DNA of 27,068 nt from Nitrosopelagicus sp964511265. Its GTDB lineage: Archaea > Thermoproteota > Nitrososphaeria > Nitrososphaerales > Nitrosopumilaceae. The stretch is taken from positions 1-27,068 of the forward strand of contig CAZEES010000014.1 in assembly GCA_964511265.1 (NCBI GenBank). The letters are read 5' to 3'. This document shows positions 1 through 7,738 of this stretch, one piece after another. The position numbers and the translations under genes were made by a program. The first letter of the stretch is position 1; each line of letters begins with the position of its first letter. The notes beneath the pieces were generated by a model that saw only the letters and a program-made list of their open reading frames with translations, made no database searches and was not told the DNA's origin.

Positions 1-717
1 ATGATGATGCATGTGCTCCTGCATTGATGCTTCAGAATATTGTTTAACAAGCTTATCATCAGAAAAGAATTTTTCAGATTCCCCATGAAAAAATAATGTT
101 CTATTCAAGCATGCAACATGATTTGCTAATCGATTAACCGCATCCAAATCATGAGATGACCAAATAATTGTAATTCCTTGTTTAGAATTTAATTCTCGAA
201 GAATACTAAAGAATAATTCTATACTTTGTTGATCAACTCCTGTAACGGGTTCATCTAAAATCAAAATTTTTGGATTATTAACTAATGCCTTTGCAATAAA
301 TACACGTTGTAATTGTCCGCCAGATAATTCACCTATTCTTCTTTTACGAAGTTCATGTATCCATAATTGTTGTAAGATTTCATCAATTTTATTTTCATCA
401 GATTCATTTTGTAATCCCATTCTCACAACGTCAGTTACTGTTGCAGGGAAATTTTTTTCAAATTCTGGCTTTTGTGGTACATATCCAATTTCTTTATGGT
501 GTTTTTTTGATTTTCTAATATCCTGTTCAAAAAATTTGATTGTTCCAGAATATGTTGTATTCAGACCCAACATCGAATCAAAAAGAGTGGATTTTCCTGC
601 ACCATTAGGTCCAATTATGCCTAGAAAATCACCTTCTTTTACTACAAAACTTACATCATCTAATGCCTTTACATCTGGATATTTGACTGTAAGATTTGAT
701 ATTTCTACAGCATTCAA
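1..717 (-). CDS. Metal (zinc/manganese-type) ABC transporter ATP-binding protein, partial
   Basis: This is the ATPase of a metal-uptake ABC transporter, acting at the inner face of the membrane. The end of the gene lies beyond the left edge; 239 codons are visible. Seen: Walker A GPNGAGKST (residues 36-44), the signature LSGGQ (131-135), Walker B ILILDEP with D155/E156, and a switch histidine in WSSHD. The frame has no ATG near its beginning. A TTG at 717 overlaps the TGA of the upstream binding-protein gene (shared TTGA), with another TTG at 720. The visible tail is histidine-rich (QEHMHHH), which fits a zinc-handling ATPase of the ZnuC type. The permease gene is not in the window and probably lies further left. 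Assignment to Zn/Mn rather than another metal comes from the adjacent binding protein. Confidence 0.9.
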   Translation of the reverse strand, partial: MNAVEISNLTVKYPDVKALDDVSFVVKEGDFLGIIGPNGAGKSTLFDSMLGLNTTYSGTIKFFEQDIRKSKKHHKEIGYVPQKPEFEKNFPATVTDVVRMGLQNESDENKIDEILQQLWIHELRKRRIGELSGGQLQRVFIAKALVNNPKILILDEPVTGVDQQSIELFFSILRELNSKQGITIIWSSHDLDAVNRLANHVACLNRTLFFHGESEKFFSDDKLVKQYSEASMQEHMHHH

Positions 718-1937
718 CAAAGAGCCTCTTTCAGATTATCAAGATTTTTAGTCATTTTTGAGACATAATTCTCTTCATCTGAAACAATTTCGAGAGGAGA
801 TAAAACAAGAACTTTTCCACCAATTTCATCTGCAATAACTTGAGATGTTTTAGTAGAAGTATTTTCTTCAGCAAAAATTACATTAATGTTTAATTTTTTT
901 GCAGTTGAAATGATTTTTTCTAAGGTTTTTGGAGTAACATCACCATGTGGATCAGTTGAAGCAACAATTGTATGTTGAGTTAATCCATACTCGTGAGCAA
1001 AGTAGGAAAATGCATCATGAAAAGTTATAAAATCAGTTCTACATCCAGTTAAATCAGTTCTAATTTTTGAATCAAGTAAATCTAATTCTTTAATATAAAT
1101 TTCAGCATTAGATTGATAATAATTTTTATTCATAGGATCAGAATTGGATAAAGCATTTGCAATGTTTTTTACTTGTGATTGTGCAAGTACAGGATTGAGC
1201 CAAATGTGTGGATCTTGATCACCATGATCATGTCCATCATGGTCATCTTCTTTTGTATGTTCATCATGTACATCTTCACCAGAAACTAGATGATGTATTT
1301 CTTCTAGACCATATGAGCCTTCAATGTGTCCATCTTCAATTTCATGTAATAAATGTTCAATATCTTCAATTATACCAGTTCCATGACCATGTCCATCACC
1401 CTCATGCTCATGAAGTATTTCTTCTATTGCTTCAATAGATTGCGATTCGGTCATATGTCCATGTTCAAACTCTTCAATTACTATTGCAATTTCTTCATAG
1501 AATTCTTCTGTGTGAGAATCATCATGTTTATCATGATCATCTTCTTTTGCATGTTCATCATGTTCAATTTGAATTCCATTACTTGTATCGACAAAAACTC
1601 CTTGATAATTTGATAAATCTAATGAATCAACCCAAGTTTCATAACCTAAACCATTGATAATTATCATATCAGAACTTTCCAATCTTTCGGTATCTCTAAT
1701 GGTAGGCTCCCAATCATGTGGATTGATACCCATTGGGATTAGCAAAGTTGAGTTAATTTTCTCTTTTCCAATATTTTGTGAAAATTCATTAAGAAAACCA
1801 GAAGAAGTGACTATTTGTAATCTCGAATCAGTAGTTGTAGAAATAGCTGAATCAAAATTAACTTGGGATACTGCAAAAGAGGCTAGTGTAATTACAACTA
1901 TTATTGCGATTATTGCCACTTTAATCTGAATATTCAT
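714..1937 (-). CDS. Metal ABC transporter substrate-binding protein (ZnuA-like) with long His/Asp-rich insert
   Basis: This is an extracytoplasmic metal-binding lipoprotein-like or anchored protein that feeds the adjacent ABC transporter. The ATG at 1937 is chosen; an in-frame TTG at 1949 would add only four residues. Residues 1-25 are a hydrophobic signal or anchor segment without a clear lipobox. The cluster A-I family fold is seen in NPHDWEP (H74), DPHIWLNP (H244), TFHDAFSYFAHEYG (H307) and AEENTSTKT (E357), the usual three His plus one acid. Between the first two ligands, residues about 126-243 form an unusually long loop rich in His, Asp and Glu. It contains two copies of an HDEHxKEDDHD motif around helical stretches. 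Such loops mark zinc-specific members of the family. At 407 residues it is longer than the roughly 300 usual for the family. It ends by overlapping the ATPase start and is controlled from the divergent gap at 1938-2026. Confidence 0.92.
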   Translation of the reverse strand: MNIQIKVAIIAIIVVITLASFAVSQVNFDSAISTTTDSRLQIVTSSGFLNEFSQNIGKEKINSTLLIPMGINPHDWEPTIRDTERLESSDMIIINGLGYETWVDSLDLSNYQGVFVDTSNGIQIEHDEHAKEDDHDKHDDSHTEEFYEEIAIVIEEFEHGHMTESQSIEAIEEILHEHEGDGHGHGTGIIEDIEHLLHEIEDGHIEGSYGLEEIHHLVSGEDVHDEHTKEDDHDGHDHGDQDPHIWLNPVLAQSQVKNIANALSNSDPMNKNYYQSNAEIYIKELDLLDSKIRTDLTGCRTDFITFHDAFSYFAHEYGLTQHTIVASTDPHGDVTPKTLEKIISTAKKLNINVIFAEENTSTKTSQVIADEIGGKVLVLSPLEIVSDEENYVSKMTKNLDNLKEALC

Positions 1938-1950
1938 ACCAAAATTCAAA

Positions 1951-1989
1951 AAATGTTATTAATAAATGTGTAAAAAGTTAATAACATTT
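1951..1989. promoter_or_regulatory. Perfect 12-bp inverted repeat, probable metalloregulator operator
   Basis: The arms AAATGTTATTAA (1951-1962) and TTAATAACATTT (1978-1989) are perfect reverse complements separated by 15 bases. The element sits between the divergent transporter gene (ATG 1937) and the NikR-like gene (ATG 2027). The left arm covers the likely TATA box of the transporter gene (TTTATTAAT on the minus strand, about 20-29 bases before its ATG). The right arm lies just before the TTAAAATT box of the regulator gene. NikR-type tetramers bind long dyads with a wide spacer (GTATGA-N16-TCATAC in E. coli). The geometry and position therefore suggest a site for the adjacent regulator that controls both genes. 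Binding is inferred. Confidence 0.7.
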
Positions 1990-2026
1990 AGTTAAAATTT
2001 TTATGTTTCTTAATAACAATGAGCAT

Positions 2027-2410
2027 ATGCCAATTGTCTCTATCTCATTAACTGAGGAAATTCTCAAAGAAATTGATACACTGCAGAAAAATCTTGGATT
2101 TTCAGGCAGGTCAGACGCAATTAGAGCTGGAATTCGAAGTTTTGTTTCTGAAGAAAAACAAAAAGAGAATTTATCAGGAAATGTCAATGCCATATTACTA
2201 GTAGTACATAATGACGAATATGATAATCAGGTAAATGGAATAAAACATTCGTATGAGGATCTTATTACGACACATTTACACAGTAAGATTGAAGGAGACA
2301 AATGCATGGAACTTTTCATGTTAAAAGGAGAAGCAGAATCAGTTAGTGACATAACAAAAGATTTTCAGATTAATAAAAAAATGGATACCGTGAAGTTAGT
2401 AACATTATAA
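2027..2410 (+). CDS. NikR-like metal-responsive ribbon-helix-helix regulator
   Basis: This is a DNA-binding metal sensor of about 127 residues, a size typical of NikR. Residues 1-45 are a ribbon-helix-helix domain (strand PIVSISLT, then helices EEILKEIDTLQKNLG and SRSD-type AIRAGIRSFV). The rest resembles the NikR ACT-like metal domain. Candidate ligands are H74, the HLH pair H83/H85 and C93. The HxH to Cys distance is two residues longer than in E. coli NikR (H87, H89, C95), so the metal may not be nickel. The divergent neighbour is a zinc-type uptake system, so zinc or manganese sensing is plausible. The ATG at 2027 matches the start of the RHH strand; an in-frame ATG at 2003 would add eight residues. 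GluRS begins one base after its stop. Confidence 0.82.
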   Translation: MPIVSISLTEEILKEIDTLQKNLGFSGRSDAIRAGIRSFVSEEKQKENLSGNVNAILLVVHNDEYDNQVNGIKHSYEDLITTHLHSKIEGDKCMELFMLKGEAESVSDITKDFQINKKMDTVKLVTL

Positions 2411-2411
2411 A

Positions 2412-4130
2412 ATGAATGACGAAGAAATAAAAAATGAAATCAGAAAGTTTGCACTGCAAAATGCTGCAGAACATGAGGGTCAAACCAGAGATAAGACCAT
2501 TCTTGCAAAGATCATGGGAAATGTACCAGAACTGAGACAAAAAGCTAAAGAAATAACACCAATAATTACTGAAATTGTGTCAGAGATAAATCAAATTCCA
2601 CTTGTAGAACAACAAAAAGAGATAGAAGAAAAATATCCCGAGTTGTTAGAAATAAAGAAAGAAAAACCACAAAAAGAAAGTCTACTACCTCCTTTAAAAA
2701 ATACAGAAGGAAGAGAAATTATTACAAGATTTCCTCCTGCTCCAAACGGTTATCCACATATTGGTCATGCAAAGGCAGCAGTAATCAGTGAAGAATATGC
2801 AAAGATGCATAATGGAAAACTAATCTTAAGATTTGAAGATACAAATCCCGGAACTGAGAGACTTGAGTATTATGCCGCAATTAAAGTTGGAATAGATTGG
2901 CTTGGAATAAAATATGATAGTGTCGAGTACATTTCAGATAATTTAGACATACTTTATGAAAAAGCAGATCAAATCATAAAGTCAAATGATGCATATGTTT
3001 GCACATGCAGTCAGGATAACATTAGTAAAAATAGAAGAGAAATGATGGAGTGTAATTGTACAAAACAGAGCGTAGAGGAAAATGAAAAGTTATGGCACAA
3101 GATGTTTGATGAGAAAGGTTTCAAAGAAGGACAGGCATTATTACGATTTAGAGGAAATATGCAGTCAGGAAATACAACTATGCGAGATCCTGCCTTATTC
3201 AGAATTAACACAAAAAGACATGCAAGGCAGGAACAAAAATACAAAGTTTGGCCAACATATGATTTTGCAGGCATAATTTTCGATAGTATTAGCAAGGTTT
3301 CACATGCCATGAGATCAAAGGAGTTTGAACTCAGAAAAGAGTTACACCATACAATTTTAGATAAATTGGGAATGGAAAAATCCGAATTCGTCTTTTTTGG
3401 CAGATTGGATTTAGAGGGAATGCCAGTATCAAAAAGTGCTCTAAAACCTCTAATTGAAAATGGCAAGGTTCCATGGTATGATGACCCAAGATTGCCAACT
3501 CTTGAAGGACTTCGCAGAAGAGGAATCAGACCAGAAGCAGTAAAGAAATTTGTTCTATCCCTAGGATTAACAAAAAATGATACAGTTTCTCCATTTGCAT
3601 CACTGGAGGCATTTAACAAGAAAATAATCGATTCTGAGAGCATTAGACTTCACATGGTTCGTAAACCACGAGAATTGAAAGTTACAAACCTTCCATCAAA
3701 TGAATTCCAGTTACCAAATCACCCCACAATTGACTTGGGAAAACGAACTGTTACAGTAAATGATTCTGTTTTGATTGAAGGTGAAGATGCAAAGGAATTG
3801 AAAAAAGGCGAGTCTATTAGATTACTAGGAATCGGAATTGTCAAGATTGTAGAAGATGATTCAAATCTTACAGCTGAATTTATTTCAGAAAATGCCGAAA
3901 ATATTGAAAAAAAGATACAGTGGGTTGCAGGAGAACCAATAAAACTCAAAATTATTGTTCCTGATCAGTTATTTTTTGGAGAGAAATTCAACGAAGACAG
4001 TCTTAAAGAAATAGAAGGTTATGTTGAACAAGCATACTTAGAATTAAAAGACGGTGATGAAATCCAATTCATAAGATTTGGATATTGTAGAAAAGAATCA
4101 ACACACCAAGTCATATTTACACACAAGTGA
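2412..4130 (+). CDS. gltX: Glutamate--tRNA ligase (archaeal type)
   Basis: This cytoplasmic class I aminoacyl-tRNA synthetase charges tRNA-Glu, and in archaea usually also tRNA-Gln for later amidation by GatDE. Of 572 residues, about 1-100 are an archaeal/eukaryotic-type helical extension. The catalytic Rossmann fold follows, with PPAPNGYPHIGH (HIGH at 116-119) and FEDTNPGT. A CxC (C197, C199) and a second CxC (C214, C216) form a likely zinc knuckle. The KMSKS-equivalent loop reads MPVSKS (337-342), the class variant with V in place of M. The C-terminal third is the beta-barrel anticodon domain typical of the archaeal/eukaryotic GlnRS-like branch. The gene starts one base after the NikR-like gene, so the two may share a transcript, which is an odd pairing of a housekeeping gene with a metal regulator. 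Confidence 0.95.
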   Translation: MNDEEIKNEIRKFALQNAAEHEGQTRDKTILAKIMGNVPELRQKAKEITPIITEIVSEINQIPLVEQQKEIEEKYPELLEIKKEKPQKESLLPPLKNTEGREIITRFPPAPNGYPHIGHAKAAVISEEYAKMHNGKLILRFEDTNPGTERLEYYAAIKVGIDWLGIKYDSVEYISDNLDILYEKADQIIKSNDAYVCTCSQDNISKNRREMMECNCTKQSVEENEKLWHKMFDEKGFKEGQALLRFRGNMQSGNTTMRDPALFRINTKRHARQEQKYKVWPTYDFAGIIFDSISKVSHAMRSKEFELRKELHHTILDKLGMEKSEFVFFGRLDLEGMPVSKSALKPLIENGKVPWYDDPRLPTLEGLRRRGIRPEAVKKFVLSLGLTKNDTVSPFASLEAFNKKIIDSESIRLHMVRKPRELKVTNLPSNEFQLPNHPTIDLGKRTVTVNDSVLIEGEDAKELKKGESIRLLGIGIVKIVEDDSNLTAEFISENAENIEKKIQWVAGEPIKLKIIVPDQLFFGEKFNEDSLKEIEGYVEQAYLELKDGDEIQFIRFGYCRKESTHQVIFTHK

Positions 4131-4136
4131 GAAATA

Positions 4137-5000
4137 ATGAAAATAGCAAGAGTAGTAAAATCAGGTAAAGAGACTTTTGGTTTGGTTAAAGAGGGTAAAA
4201 TTGCGACTAGAGATGATATTACACATTCGACAGGAGTGCCAATTCCACTAAATATTAGAGATTTCTTATTTGATGGATGGTATGAAGAAATTGTACCAAA
4301 AATTGATGAAATAAAATTTGAACATGATTTATCAGAATTTGATATTTTAGCACCAATTCCTAATCCCAACAAGATTATTTGTTTGGCATTCAACTACGAA
4401 GATCATGCTGAAGAACAAAAATTAACACCTCCAAAAGAGCCAGCTATAGTTAACAAACCAAGAACTGCACTTAATGGAACCAATTCAGAGATAGTTTGTC
4501 CAAATTTTGTTAAGGAATTAGATTATGAAATAGAACTTGCTCTGGTAATTGGCAAAAAATGCAAAAATATTTCAGAAGAAGAAGCGAAGGATGTGATTTT
4601 TGGATATATGATACTAAATGATGTATCAGCAAGAGATATTCAAGCGATGGATAAACAATTTACACGAGCAAAATCATTTGATACGTTTGCACCATGTGGA
4701 CCATGGGTTACAACAAAAGATGAGATTGATGATCCTCAAGATCTCAGACTTGTAACAAAGGTTAATGGAATTGTTAGACAAGATTCTACAACATCTAAGA
4801 TGTTCATAAAAATTCCGTCAATCATATCAATACTTAGTAAATCAATTACACTAGAACCAGGAGATATAATTTCAACGGGAACTGCTGCAGGCGTTGCGTT
4901 GAATAATCCAAATATATCCTATCTAAAAGATGGAGATCTAATAGAGATGGAAATAGAAAAGCTAGGCTCTATTCAAAATAGAGTTAAATTTGTTGATTAA
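4137..5000 (+). CDS. Fumarylacetoacetate hydrolase (FAH) family protein
   Basis: This is a metal-dependent C-C hydrolase or decarboxylase of the FAH superfamily; the natural substrate cannot be told. Seen in 287 residues: an N-terminal cap domain, then the catalytic domain from about residue 75 (IICLAFNYEDHAEE, with the D/H dyad at 89-90). The metal-site glutamates are in LDYEIELALVIGK (E131, E133) and an aspartate is in ILNDVSARD (D162). The segment TFAPCGPW and the closing ISTGTAAGVA are typical of the acylpyruvate and hydroxyhept-diene-dioate members. It begins six bases after GluRS. Its last four bases overlap the stop of the convergent acetyltransferase gene. Archaeal members are often annotated as ureidoglycolate lyase or 5-oxopent-3-ene decarboxylase without evidence; I do not choose among these. 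Confidence 0.88.
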   Translation: MKIARVVKSGKETFGLVKEGKIATRDDITHSTGVPIPLNIRDFLFDGWYEEIVPKIDEIKFEHDLSEFDILAPIPNPNKIICLAFNYEDHAEEQKLTPPKEPAIVNKPRTALNGTNSEIVCPNFVKELDYEIELALVIGKKCKNISEEEAKDVIFGYMILNDVSARDIQAMDKQFTRAKSFDTFAPCGPWVTTKDEIDDPQDLRLVTKVNGIVRQDSTTSKMFIKIPSIISILSKSITLEPGDIISTGTAAGVALNNPNISYLKDGDLIEMEIEKLGSIQNRVKFVD

Positions 5001-5806
5001 AGTTTTTTTTCCATAAGATAAAATGGGAATTTATTTTCTAGATTTTCAATTTGGGGTAACGATTCAAGTTCAGTTAATATTCTAATCTTTGAGTAATTTT
5101 TTTGATATGCAAGATTTTGGACAAATTTGATCATTCCCTCTAGTTCATTACCAAAAAGTATTTCCAAAATTATTGTGTTTTCAAACGACCTAGATTCAGT
5201 AATTATGCCCAAAGTAATTATTTTATCATTATTTTTTTGACAGAAGATTTTATTTTCAGAATTTAATTGTTTTAATCTTTCAGTAGTTAATGGAATCCAT
5301 CTCCATGACTCAACAAAGTGATAATTATTTGCATAGAGATCTTTGTGATCAACTTGACATGAATTAGAGATAATTATATTTTGTTGAGAAACTTGTTTTG
5401 ACTCTAAAGAGAAATAATTCCATTTTGAAGTTATTTGATATCCTAATTTTTTTGCTAGAGTGAGAGAAGGTTTATTCTCAGATGCAATTAGCATTCTTGA
5501 TATTTTGAATTCTTGTGATTTTGCATTTTCTTCAAAATGGAGAATCATTTTTTGAGCTATACCATTTTTTCTGAAATTTTTATTTACACGAATTCCTTCA
5601 ATCCAAATCATTTTTTCAGTGTGATAGAATGCAGCGTGTGCCATAGAAATAGGAATTTGATCATGGTCAACAATAATTACATGTCCTTCATCAATCCAAT
5701 TATCCCACACTTCATGGATATAATCACCCCATGAGAAGGTGTTATGGCAGAAATTCAAAACATGTTCTTTATCGGAACTTTGGGCTAATCTAACAATACT
5801 ATCCAC
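4997..5806 (-). CDS. GNAT-family N-acetyltransferase
   Basis: This is a probable acetyl-CoA-dependent N-acetyltransferase; the substrate is unknown. The N-terminal half is a full GNAT fold: a VRLAQSSDKEHVLNFC first strand and helix, IWIEGIRVNKNFRKNGIAQKM (the RKNGIA pyrophosphate loop of motif A), then SENKPSLTLAKKLGY (motif B). The C-terminal half (about 130 residues) is a less conserved second domain seen in longer archaeal and plant GNAT proteins. The GTG at 5806 is preferred. The frame stays open to a TTG at 5845, but that would run into the divergent Rieske gene start and leave no promoter space. The stop overlaps that of the FAH gene by four bases. Confidence 0.8.
   Translation of the reverse strand: MDSIVRLAQSSDKEHVLNFCHNTFSWGDYIHEVWDNWIDEGHVIIVDHDQIPISMAHAAFYHTEKMIWIEGIRVNKNFRKNGIAQKMILHFEENAKSQEFKISRMLIASENKPSLTLAKKLGYQITSKWNYFSLESKQVSQQNIIISNSCQVDHKDLYANNYHFVESWRWIPLTTERLKQLNSENKIFCQKNNDKIITLGIITESRSFENTIILEILFGNELEGMIKFVQNLAYQKNYSKIRILTELESLPQIENLENKFPFYLMEKKL
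5003..5010 (+). terminator. T8 tract after the FAH gene
   Basis: Eight consecutive T begin three bases after the FAH stop codon. Archaeal RNA polymerase terminates at such T runs. The same bases encode Lys codons at the end of the convergent acetyltransferase gene, so the signal is inside that gene but faces only the plus strand. Confidence 0.5.
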
Positions 5807-5848
5807 AAAATAAGAAAAAATATTAAGAATAATAAACGAATTCAATGA

Positions 5849-6157
5849 ATGGGACGAATCATTGCATGCAAATCATCAGAACTAGAATCAGGAAATATGA
5901 AAAAGGTTTCAGTAGATAGTAGAGAGATCCTAATTGTTAATGTGAATGGAAATTATTTTGCATGTGATGACACATGTACTCATGCCGGAGCAAGTTTGTC
6001 AGAAGGAAATATTGAGAATTCAACTGTCACATGTGGATGGCATGGTGCTCAATTTAGCTGTGAAACAGGCAAAATGGAGAAATTTCCTGCAAAGATTAAC
6101 GATTTAAAGTCATATACAGTGGTAGTTGAATCAGAAAATGTATTCATAGAGATTTAG
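5849..6157 (+). CDS. Rieske [2Fe-2S] ferredoxin
   Basis: This is a small soluble Rieske-type electron carrier of 102 residues. The two cluster loops are intact: CTHAGASL (C43, H45) and CGWHGAQF (C62, H65), giving the Cys2His2 ligation of Rieske proteins. There is no signal peptide or membrane helix, so it acts in the cytoplasm, like the ferredoxin components of ring-hydroxylating dioxygenases and NirD-like proteins. No oxygenase or nitrite reductase gene is nearby, so its partner is unknown. It is the first gene of a compact plus-strand group with UPF0147 (three-base gap) and a methyltransferase, and is divergent from the acetyltransferase. Confidence 0.9.
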   Translation: MGRIIACKSSELESGNMKKVSVDSREILIVNVNGNYFACDDTCTHAGASLSEGNIENSTVTCGWHGAQFSCETGKMEKFPAKINDLKSYTVVVESENVFIEI

Positions 6158-6160
6158 AAA

Positions 6161-6424
6161 ATGAGTGAAGATAATAAACAAGCAATGGAAAGTGCAATTC
6201 AGACACTTAATCAATTAGCAACAAGCCATTCTACACCAAAAAATTTCAAAAAAACTATTGCAGATTTAATTACAGAATTACAGACAGATGAATATTCAGT
6301 GTCTGTAAGAGCTGCTAATGCAATTAGCAGCCTAGATGATATAACGCAGGATCCAAATGTACCTTCATTTGTTAGAACTACCTTATGGCAAGCAGTATCG
6401 GTATTAGAGAGCATAAGAGAATAA
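6161..6424 (+). CDS. UPF0147 family protein
   Basis: This is a short all-helical archaeal protein of 87 residues matching the UPF0147 family, whose function is not known. Recognisable are the helix TLNQLATSHSTPKNFKKTIAD, the segment SVSVRAANAIS(S)LDD and the end FVRTTLWQAVSVLESIRE. The family is nearly universal in archaea. It starts three bases after the Rieske gene stop, so the two are probably cotranscribed. Confidence 0.85.
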   Translation: MSEDNKQAMESAIQTLNQLATSHSTPKNFKKTIADLITELQTDEYSVSVRAANAISSLDDITQDPNVPSFVRTTLWQAVSVLESIRE

Positions 6425-6449
6425 ATTCCCTTGAAATTTTATTAAGACA

Positions 6450-7211
6450 TTGAAAATCGAAGAATATCTTTCCACATTACCACAGTCTATTATGTCAGGA
6501 GAAGAGATTCAAATTCCACCAGATACAATAAGAGAAATTTTTCGCTTTGTAGATTTGGGAAAAGGTGACATATTCTATCACTTAGGATGTGGCAATGGTA
6601 CAAGTCTTTCAATTGCAAGGCAAGAATTTGATGTAAAAAATGCAGTTGGTATAGATAATTCAGATAAAATGATCAATGTGGCAAAAAAGATGATTGAGGA
6701 AAAGAATATTTCGAATGTAAAAATAGTTGAGCAGGATATACTTGAAGCAGAATTTAATGATGCGGATGTAATTTTATGTTGGTTTATGGATGCAGAGATT
6801 TTAGAGAAGATGATGGAAAAATTCAAAAAATTAAGAGATGATATTAAAATAATTACAATATGGGCGCCATTACCAGGATGTCTACCACAAAAGGTTGAGT
6901 TTCCATATATCATGAACAAAACTCCATTAGATGAGACAGGTGATTTGAAAAAACAATTGTTAGCTGTGTTTGATACAGAATGTATTGGATTTATCACAGC
7001 ATGGGAATATGCAGAGAGATATACAAAAGCAATAGGAAGAGACAATCCAGAAAACGACCGATTTCTTGTCATCATACAAGCTTTAACAATTTGGATAAAT
7101 GCAAAAAATCTAGGAGTTGCTTGTGGAGAAGAAATTCCAGATTCAATCAAATCCTACATTGCAATCCTCAAGGAATATTTTGGAATTGAGGTTGAGCACT
7201 TGTTAAAATAA
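6450..7211 (+). CDS. Class I SAM-dependent methyltransferase (aKMT/DOT1-like)
   Basis: This is a predicted methyltransferase with a Rossmann fold. Seen: motif I HLGCGNG (residues 44-50) after a PPDTIREIFRFVDLGKGD lead-in, the acidic motif II GIDNSD, and VEQDILEAEFNDADVILCWF as motifs III-IV. The lead-in (PxDxI...) and the spacing resemble archaeal protein lysine methyltransferases of the aKMT type and the DOT1 fold. About 100 extra C-terminal residues have no family I recognise. The frame begins with TTG at 6450, 25 bases after UPF0147; the next ATG would be residue 15 (6492) and would still keep the catalytic domain. The substrate is unknown; a protein lysine substrate is only a guess from the fold. 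Confidence 0.75.
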   Translation: MKIEEYLSTLPQSIMSGEEIQIPPDTIREIFRFVDLGKGDIFYHLGCGNGTSLSIARQEFDVKNAVGIDNSDKMINVAKKMIEEKNISNVKIVEQDILEAEFNDADVILCWFMDAEILEKMMEKFKKLRDDIKIITIWAPLPGCLPQKVEFPYIMNKTPLDETGDLKKQLLAVFDTECIGFITAWEYAERYTKAIGRDNPENDRFLVIIQALTIWINAKNLGVACGEEIPDSIKSYIAILKEYFGIEVEHLLK

Positions 7212-7249
7212 TCTAGTCAACCTTTTATTTCCAGAGATTAACTGTTTTC

Positions 7250-7597
7250 ATGGAAGAGAGAATCAACATTAATGTTTCAGCAACAGAATATGACAAGACC
7301 AGTAAGGAAATAAAGAAAACACTTGGTAGAATGGAAGAGATCGTTCATGGACAAGAGGAATTTGTGATTACTGATTCAGAATTTGCGTTTGGATGGCATT
7401 TCTTTGTAGTTTCTGTAAATAGAGAGATGGTAATTAAATTATCAGATGTTATGGGAGAGCAATTTGATAGATACAAGGGAAAGGGATTGGATAAAAAATT
7501 CATTTCGTTGTTATCTGAGAAGATGAGTGGAAAAGATCTAAGGGTAAAATTTGCTATAAAAGAAGAAATGGAATCAAGCAAATTTGGGATTTTTTAA
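7250..7597 (+). CDS. Conserved-looking small protein of unknown function
   Basis: I do not recognise a family. The protein has 115 residues, is soluble and acidic/basic mixed, with no signal, membrane helix or cysteine. Secondary structure looks like strand (RININVSA), helix (TSKEIKKTLGRMEEIV), strands around a FGWHFFVV core and a C-terminal lysine-rich helix. Codon use matches its neighbours and it ends exactly in a T tract, so it is a real gene rather than a chance frame. It may be specific to ammonia-oxidising archaea. Confidence 0.65.
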   Translation: MEERININVSATEYDKTSKEIKKTLGRMEEIVHGQEEFVITDSEFAFGWHFFVVSVNREMVIKLSDVMGEQFDRYKGKGLDKKFISLLSEKMSGKDLRVKFAIKEEMESSKFGIF

Positions 7598-7600
7598 AAA
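7590..7600. terminator. Bidirectional T/A tract between convergent genes
   Basis: The sequence is six T then five A (TTTTTTAAAAA). On the plus strand it covers the stop codon of the 115-residue gene. On the minus strand it gives five T a few bases after the 3' end of tRNA-His. One short tract can thus end transcription from both sides. Confidence 0.5.
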
Positions 7601-7606
7601 TTAAGG

Positions 7607-7679
7607 GGCCTCTGGGGGGAATCGAACACCCATCCGGGGATCCACAATCCCCTATCCTAGCCATTGGACGACAGAGGCC
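7607..7679 (-). tRNA. tRNA-His (GUG)
   Basis: On the minus strand a cloverleaf folds with acceptor GCCTCTG/CAGAGGC. It has the extra G at position -1 opposite C73, the identity mark of tRNA-His, and anticodon stem GGGGA/TCCCC with loop TTGTGGA, giving anticodon GUG. CCA is not encoded and there is no intron. The T stem GGGTG/CCCCC has one U-C mismatch (52-62) around a normal TTCGATT loop. It lies between convergent coding regions. Confidence 0.95.
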
Positions 7680-7738
7680 ACAAAGAGATTGAATTTTTTT
7701 GTTGTATTAATCTTATAGCTGTTTTGTACTAATAGAGA

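Noticed and set aside
536..751. Plus-strand 71-residue frame over the start of the ABC ATPase
   Set aside because: It is antisense to the Walker A region of the ATPase, which has full motifs.
1208..1613. Plus-strand frames rich in His, Asp and hydrophobics (for example MDLDHHDHVHHGH) opposite the ZnuA-like gene
   Set aside because: They are the reverse reading of the repetitive His/Asp codons (cat/atg runs) of the real minus-strand gene, with no family signature or independent promoter.
3011..3643. Minus-strand 210-residue frame inside gltX
   Set aside because: It is antisense to the GluRS catalytic domain and shows only serine/leucine-rich low-complexity content.
6578..7150. Minus-strand 190-residue frame inside the aKMT-like methyltransferase gene
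   Set aside because: Long but antisense to clear SAM motifs; serine/isoleucine-rich composition typical of shadow frames in AT-rich DNA.
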